Below, in pieces: positions 7,591 through 10,586 of a DNA stretch of 10,586 nt. The stretch lies in the NCBI GenBank assembly GCA_947450745.1, contig CANFYD010000086.1, forward strand, positions 1-10,586. The letters run 5' to 3'. Numbering within the stretch: the first letter of the stretch is position 1; each line of letters opens with the position of its first letter. Below the pieces are notes generated by a model, which did no database searches, had not been told where the DNA came from, and saw only the letters and a program-made list of their open reading frames with translations. Made by a program: the position numbers and the translations under genes. Source of the DNA: Burkholderiales bacterium. Lineage in GTDB: Bacteria > Pseudomonadota > Gammaproteobacteria > Burkholderiales > Burkholderiaceae_C.

Positions 7591-7699
7591 GTGGGGCGGG
7601 TCTGGACTCGCGGGCTGACGGCGACGGGCGTTGCTCCGGCCAGACGCGGGTCGCGACCCGCCCTACGGGAATCTAAGCGTAGGGCGGGTCTGGACCCGC
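7591..7699. repeat. Cluster of three GTAGGGCGGGTC palindromic repeats (BIME-like)
   Basis: Three copies of a 21-base unit lie directly after degP: 7591-7611 (plus orientation, GTGGGGCGGGTCTGGACTCGC), 7646-7666 (minus) and 7679-7699 (plus). The middle copy contains the perfect 16-base palindrome GCGGGTCGCGACCCGC. The first and second copies face each other and can pair across 34 bases, giving a large hairpin 7 bases after the degP stop codon that may act as terminator or mRNA stabiliser. Similarity between copies one and three continues past the unit (GCTGA..., GCGACGGGC). The arrangement resembles REP/BIME dispersed repeats. Confidence 0.8.
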
Positions 7700-7857
7700 G
7701 AGCTGATCTGCGACGGGCAGCGCTTCTACCGCAGGGCACTGACTTGCACCACCGCCGCCGCCGCGCTGATTTCGGTTGTTGAGCTTGAACCTCCGCCCTC
7801 TGCCCATAACTGGAGGGTATGGGTTCGCTTGTGTCGAGCCCGCTGTTGGAGAACTTC

Positions 7858-8184
7858 ATGTCCGCATCGATGATCGAATCACTGAGGAACCGCCTTGAAA
7901 CCGTGATCGCGCTGGCTCGCCTGCTCGACCGTGTCGAGCACAGCCGTGCGTCGGTGGGGGCCGAACAATACCGCGCGCTGGTGCAGCAATTGCAGCTTGC
8001 GCTGGCGCAAGACTTGCCGATCGAGGCGGTGAACGCCGTGCTCAATGCCTACCCGGCGGCGGCCGAGTTGTACGAGAACATGCACTATGCGCAGTCCGGC
8101 CTGTCGCGCTCGCCGCTGGACCGCTCGGTCGGCTCCGAGCTGCTGGCCAGTCAAGTGCTGGCGAAGGCGGCGCAGCGAGTTTGA
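7858..8184 (+). CDS. Small hypothetical protein, 108 residues
   Basis: I do not recognise this family. The ATG at 7858 is preceded by GGAG at 7848-7851 in the same context (GTTGGAGAACT) that precedes degP, which supports a real start. An upstream in-frame ATG at 7819 has a GGAGG only 2 bases away and is less likely. The product is predicted helical, cytosolic, with no signal peptide, membrane segment or cysteine. Residues about 1-60 (SLRNRLETVIALARLLDRVEHS... and YRALVQQLQLALAQ) look like two amphipathic helices, followed by a short Ala/Leu-rich helix (IEAVNAVLNAYPAAAELYENM) and a Ser/Arg tail. Codon use matches its neighbours. It is flanked on both sides by palindromic repeats and is convergent with ldcA, so it is probably transcribed alone. 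Function unknown. Confidence 0.7.
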   Translation: MSASMIESLRNRLETVIALARLLDRVEHSRASVGAEQYRALVQQLQLALAQDLPIEAVNAVLNAYPAAAELYENMHYAQSGLSRSPLDRSVGSELLASQVLAKAAQRV

Positions 8185-8199
8185 CCCGTTCGGAGTGCC

Positions 8200-8220
8200 G
8201 TAGGGCGGGTCGCGACCCGC
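8200..8220. repeat. Fourth copy of the GTAGGGCGGGTC palindromic repeat
   Basis: GTAGGGCGGGTCGCGACCCGC lies 16 bases after the stop of the small hypothetical gene, in the 88-base spacer between convergent genes. It carries the same perfect 16-base palindrome as the copy at 7646-7666. The position suggests a shared bidirectional transcript-end structure, but there is no T-run, so it is not a canonical intrinsic terminator. Confidence 0.75.
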
Positions 8221-8272
8221 ATGTGGCCGCAGTCGGATCAAGCGCTGCTCACGACCAGCTCTAGCAATAGCG

Positions 8273-9331
8273 TCAAAGCACCGCCGGGGCGAGCAGTTGC
8301 AGCGTGCCGGCGTCGGCGTCCATTTCCACCGCAGCGCCGACCGGCAGCGTGTGTTTGCGCTTGATGTGGCCGATCATGGCGCCGCGGAAAACCGGCACAC
8401 CGAGCGGTTTGAAGTAGTCGTCGAACACCTCGTCCAACGTCAACGTGCCGAAGCCGTCGCCGGGTTCGCATTTCGTGAACTTGCCCAGCACCACGCCGGC
8501 CAGTTGATCAAAAGCACCGGCCAGTCGCAGCGTCGACAGCATGCGGTCGACGCGGTAGATGTATTCGTTGACCTCCTCCAAAAACAGGATGGCGCCGCGA
8601 AAGTCGGGCCAGTAGGCGCTGCCGGCTAGCGAGCTCAGCACCGCCAAGTTGCCGCCCACCAAAGTCCCACGGGCGCGACCCGGCCGCAGCGTGCTGATGC
8701 GGTCCTGGGTCTGCACCAGATTGCCGCCCAGCTCGGGTTTGGGGTTGGCCAAGGTGGGGCTTTCGCCCGCCATCACGATGGCGCGAAAGCTGTTCAAGCT
8801 GAACTCGTTCCATTCCGACGTTGCCATCGGGCAGTGAAAGGTGACCAGGCCGGTCTGTACCTGGATCGCATTGATCAGCGCGGTCAGGTCGCTGAAGCCG
8901 CCGAAGAACTTGGGGCTACGCCGGATCAGCGCGTAGTCCAGTTTGTCGACGATGCGGTTGCAGCCGGAGCCGCCGGTCAAGGCCAGCATGCCGGCCACGG
9001 CCGGGTCGGCAAAGGCGGCGTTGACGTCCGCCGCTCGCTCCGCATCGGTGCCCCCGAACTGGCCGTAACGAGCGCTCAGGTGGATGCCGGGCTTGACCTT
9101 GAAGCCCAGCGCTTGCAGCGTCTCGGTGGCGATCTCCAGCGGCTCGCGCTCATAACTGGCATTGGCCGGGCTGAGCAGGGCAATGGTGTCGCCGGGCCGC
9201 AAGCGCTGCGGGTAGATCGCCGGGCGGCGCGCTGCGCTGACTTTGGTCTGGGCCTGGGCTGAACCCAAGCTCAAGGCACCCGCAGCGGCGGTGGCGACGG
9301 TCTGGGCAAATTGGCGGCGTGGCAAGGGCAT
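8273..9331 (-). CDS. ldcA: Muramoyltetrapeptide LD-carboxypeptidase (peptidase S66) with twin-arginine signal
   Basis: The 352-residue S66 peptidase releases the terminal D-Ala from murein tetrapeptides (L-D bond), a step in peptidoglycan recycling. The triad of the family is visible: S147 (FFGGFSDLTAL), E252 (LFLEEVNEYIYRVDRML) and H322 (GAMIGHIKRKHTLPVG), at spacings close to those of characterised LdcA. The N-terminal GDTIALLSPA and TGGSGCNRI stretches are also typical. Unlike cytoplasmic E. coli LdcA (304 residues), it begins MPLPRRQFAQ followed by an Ala-rich hydrophobic stretch and an AQA cleavage site near residue 27, a probable Tat signal, so it may work in the periplasm. The ATG at 9331 is preferred because it gives this signal and starts 10 bases after the ddpX stop; longer in-frame starts would lie inside ddpX. 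It is probably cotranscribed with ddpX. Confidence 0.9.
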   Translation of the reverse strand: MPLPRRQFAQTVATAAAGALSLGSAQAQTKVSAARRPAIYPQRLRPGDTIALLSPANASYEREPLEIATETLQALGFKVKPGIHLSARYGQFGGTDAERAADVNAAFADPAVAGMLALTGGSGCNRIVDKLDYALIRRSPKFFGGFSDLTALINAIQVQTGLVTFHCPMATSEWNEFSLNSFRAIVMAGESPTLANPKPELGGNLVQTQDRISTLRPGRARGTLVGGNLAVLSSLAGSAYWPDFRGAILFLEEVNEYIYRVDRMLSTLRLAGAFDQLAGVVLGKFTKCEPGDGFGTLTLDEVFDDYFKPLGVPVFRGAMIGHIKRKHTLPVGAAVEMDADAGTLQLLAPAVL

Positions 9332-9341
9332 GGTGATTAGC

Positions 9342-9986
9342 TCAGAGGACGCGCGGCAGATCGCGCCTGACGGCCACATGGTCGCCGAAATCAAAGTGCC
9401 ACCATTCGGTCGAGATGGTCTGGAAGCCGGCGTGGCGCATGGCAGCACGCAGCCAGCCGCGCTCGGTCAAATGGGCCGGCGTCAGCAGGCCCAGGGCCAG
9501 GTGTTCGGCTTCATGGTCGGGGTGAGAGGTCAGGCCCATTTCATCGAAACCCGAGCCCATGTCCACTTCAATGCCCTGCGGGTCGAGCAGGGTCACGTCC
9601 ACCGCCATGCCGAACGAGTGGATGGAGCCACGCGCCGGGTCGGCCAAATAGAGCGTCAAGGGCGTGCCTTGCAGCTCGTCCCACAACACCTCCTGCACGC
9701 GCTGCGGCCGCAAGGCATCGAGCACGCAGAGCGAATAACCGGGCCGCCGCGCCGCCAGCCAATGCGCTGCCGCTGCCAGTGCGTTGGCCGCCTCGGTGCG
9801 CAGCCAGGCGCAGTCCAGCCCGCCGTAAACGGCCCGGCCGACGAAGTTGTCCGGCGTGGCGTAGCGCAGGTCGACTTGGATGTCGGCGATGCTGAACAGC
9901 GAGCGGAAGTCCGGGTGCTGGGCGATGTCTTCGCACAGCACCGGTACGCTGGTGGCGATTTCTTGGGGTTGAACTGGAGGTTTCAT
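9342..9986 (-). CDS. ddpX: D-alanyl-D-alanine dipeptidase (VanX/DdpX family, peptidase M15D)
   Basis: The 214-residue zinc dipeptidase cleaves free D-Ala-D-Ala to D-alanine. The zinc ligands of the VanX family are present: H123 and D130 in SIHSFGMAVD, and H197 in EWWHFDF, with the catalytic base E194. R93 (LDALRP) matches the conserved transition-state arginine, and VDLRYATPDNFVG (38-50) is a family hallmark. There is no signal peptide, so it is cytoplasmic. Length is near that of VanX (about 200). It lies between a LysR gene and ldcA; with ldcA it would return D-Ala from murein turnover. No vanH or vanA partner is visible in the window, so this looks like a recycling or nutritional dipeptidase rather than glycopeptide resistance. 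The leader contains one arm of palindromic element 2, which could affect translation. The start has no strong Shine-Dalgarno. Confidence 0.93.
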   Translation of the reverse strand: MKPPVQPQEIATSVPVLCEDIAQHPDFRSLFSIADIQVDLRYATPDNFVGRAVYGGLDCAWLRTEAANALAAAAHWLAARRPGYSLCVLDALRPQRVQEVLWDELQGTPLTLYLADPARGSIHSFGMAVDVTLLDPQGIEVDMGSGFDEMGLTSHPDHEAEHLALGLLTPAHLTERGWLRAAMRHAGFQTISTEWWHFDFGDHVAVRRDLPRVL

Positions 9987-9993
9987 CGACTCA

Positions 9994-10136
9994 AGAGGGT
10001 GAGAACTTTTGTAGCGAGCGGCTGTCAGGCTAGGCGGGCGGAGCGCAGTGACCGGAACGTACTTCAGGTACGTGAGGATCGCGAGTATCCGACCAACGAC
10101 GCATGGCGGACGCGCAGTAAAAAGTTCTCACCCTCT
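9994..10136. repeat. Palindromic element 2: same core as element 1, different arms
   Basis: Perfect 17-base inverted arms, AGAGGGTGAGAACTTTT (9994-10010) and its complement (10120-10136), enclose about 109 bases. The interior holds GCTAGGCG (10029-10036), a central hairpin ACGTAC-TTCAG-GTACGT (10057-10073) and AACGACGC (10095-10102). These three landmarks occur in the same order and orientation as in element 1. It fills the whole spacer between the LysR gene and ddpX. The right arm includes the TGA of the LysR gene; the left arm ends 7 bases before the ddpX start codon. It may separate LysR and ddpX expression. Confidence 0.85.
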
Positions 10137-10586
10137 CAGAGTTTCCAAATTTGTGCGTGCTGCTTCGCCCAAGTACTTGACCAGCCGGCGGGCCGATTGG
10201 GCCAGCGGTGCGTTGGCGGCGGTCAGCAAATACAGCTGCACCGGCACGGCGGGCAAGAACTGCCGCAGCGTGACGCGGCTGCGGTCGGCAGAAGCCGCGG
10301 TGAAGGGGTCGACCACCGTCATGCCGACGCCGGCCTCGACCAAGGCGCGGGCCAATTGGTAGGTCTGCACGGTGATGCGGCTGGTCAGCGGCGAGCCCTG
10401 CGCCTCGCTGGCGTTTTGAACCAGATTGGCCAGGGGGTCGTCGCCGGCCAGGCCGACCAGATCGGTGGTGATGTCGGCAATGCTGAGCGGGCCGGTCGCG
10501 GCCGCCTCCGGGCTGCCGATCGGGCACAGCGCCATCATCATGCCGCTGGCCAGCACTTCGGCCTTGATGCCGGGGTGGCGCGGGTC
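10128..10586 (-). CDS. LysR-type transcriptional regulator, partial (N-terminus beyond window)
   Basis: Only the last 152 codons are inside the window; the frame is open to the edge. The visible part is the effector-binding (periplasmic-binding-protein-like) domain of LysR proteins: a PLSIADITTDLVGLAGDDPLANLV segment, then VQTYQLARALVEAGVGMTVVDPFTA, and a closing PLAQSARRLVKYLGEA helix, all typical of the family's C-terminal half. The helix-turn-helix lies outside. It is oriented towards ddpX and ldcA and may regulate them, but the 141-base palindrome-filled gap makes simple readthrough uncertain. The final codons (LRG, stop) lie in the arm of palindromic element 2. Effector and targets are unknown. 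Confidence 0.88.
   Translation of the reverse strand, partial: DPRHPGIKAEVLASGMMMALCPIGSPEAAATGPLSIADITTDLVGLAGDDPLANLVQNASEAQGSPLTSRITVQTYQLARALVEAGVGMTVVDPFTAASADRSRVTLRQFLPAVPVQLYLLTAANAPLAQSARRLVKYLGEAARTNLETLRG

Noticed and set aside
7591..7699. Repeat cluster as a CRISPR array
   Set aside because: Only three copies, one inverted, with unequal spacing and palindromic units; no cas genes nearby.
9332..9448. Longer ldcA start at 9448
   Set aside because: It would overlap the end of ddpX by about 100 bases and bury the Tat-type signal; the ATG at 9331 is better placed.
9342..9986. Glycopeptide-resistance (vanX) interpretation of ddpX
   Set aside because: No vanH, vanA or vanRS partner in the window, and Gram-negative hosts commonly carry such dipeptidases for D-Ala-D-Ala use.

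Overview
The window is GC-rich and densely coded, and it looks like a chromosomal segment of a betaproteobacterium. Burkholderiales (Rubrivivax/Leptothrix/Roseateles-like) is the best guess. This rests on codon bias, the protein families present (QseBC-type two-component pair, Do-family protease, LysR regulator) and the style of the intergenic repeats; no marker gene settles the genus.

Layout. (1) Positions 1-1965, minus strand: a TonB-dependent outer-membrane receptor with its N-terminal signal peptide, plug and much of the barrel; the C-terminus lies outside the window. (2) Positions 1966-2254: a divergent intergenic region. (3) Positions 2255-7584, plus strand: a lipoprotein PBP4-type D-Ala-D-Ala carboxypeptidase/endopeptidase (dacB), then a QseB-like response regulator and a QseC-like histidine kinase overlapping by 4 bases, then a Do-family periplasmic serine protease (degP/mucD). 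(4) Positions 7585-8272: two repeat-bearing spacers around a small conserved-looking hypothetical gene. (5) Positions 8273-10586, minus strand: the 3' half of a LysR-type regulator, then a D-Ala-D-Ala dipeptidase (ddpX) and a Tat-signal-bearing LD-carboxypeptidase (ldcA), the last two 10 bases apart.

Theme. Three different enzymes acting on D-Ala-containing peptidoglycan peptides (dacB, ddpX, ldcA) sit close to an envelope-sensing two-component system and a periplasmic quality-control protease. This suggests an envelope maintenance and murein recycling neighbourhood. The strongest regulatory signal is a run of four direct repeats (YTAA core) at an exact 11-base period, 5960-5998, just upstream of degP. 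It is the expected form of an OmpR/QseB/PmrA-class operator and suggests that the regulator encoded just upstream controls the protease.

The most unusual DNA is a pair of intergenic elements, 5857-5959 and 9994-10136. Both carry the same ordered core (GCTAGGCG, a GTAC-loop-GTAC hairpin, AACGACGC), but their long terminal inverted arms are unrelated in sequence. In both cases an arm runs into a neighbouring gene and encodes its last residues, the stop codon, or both. A second, shorter palindromic family (GTAGGGCGGGTC type) occurs four times around the hypothetical gene.
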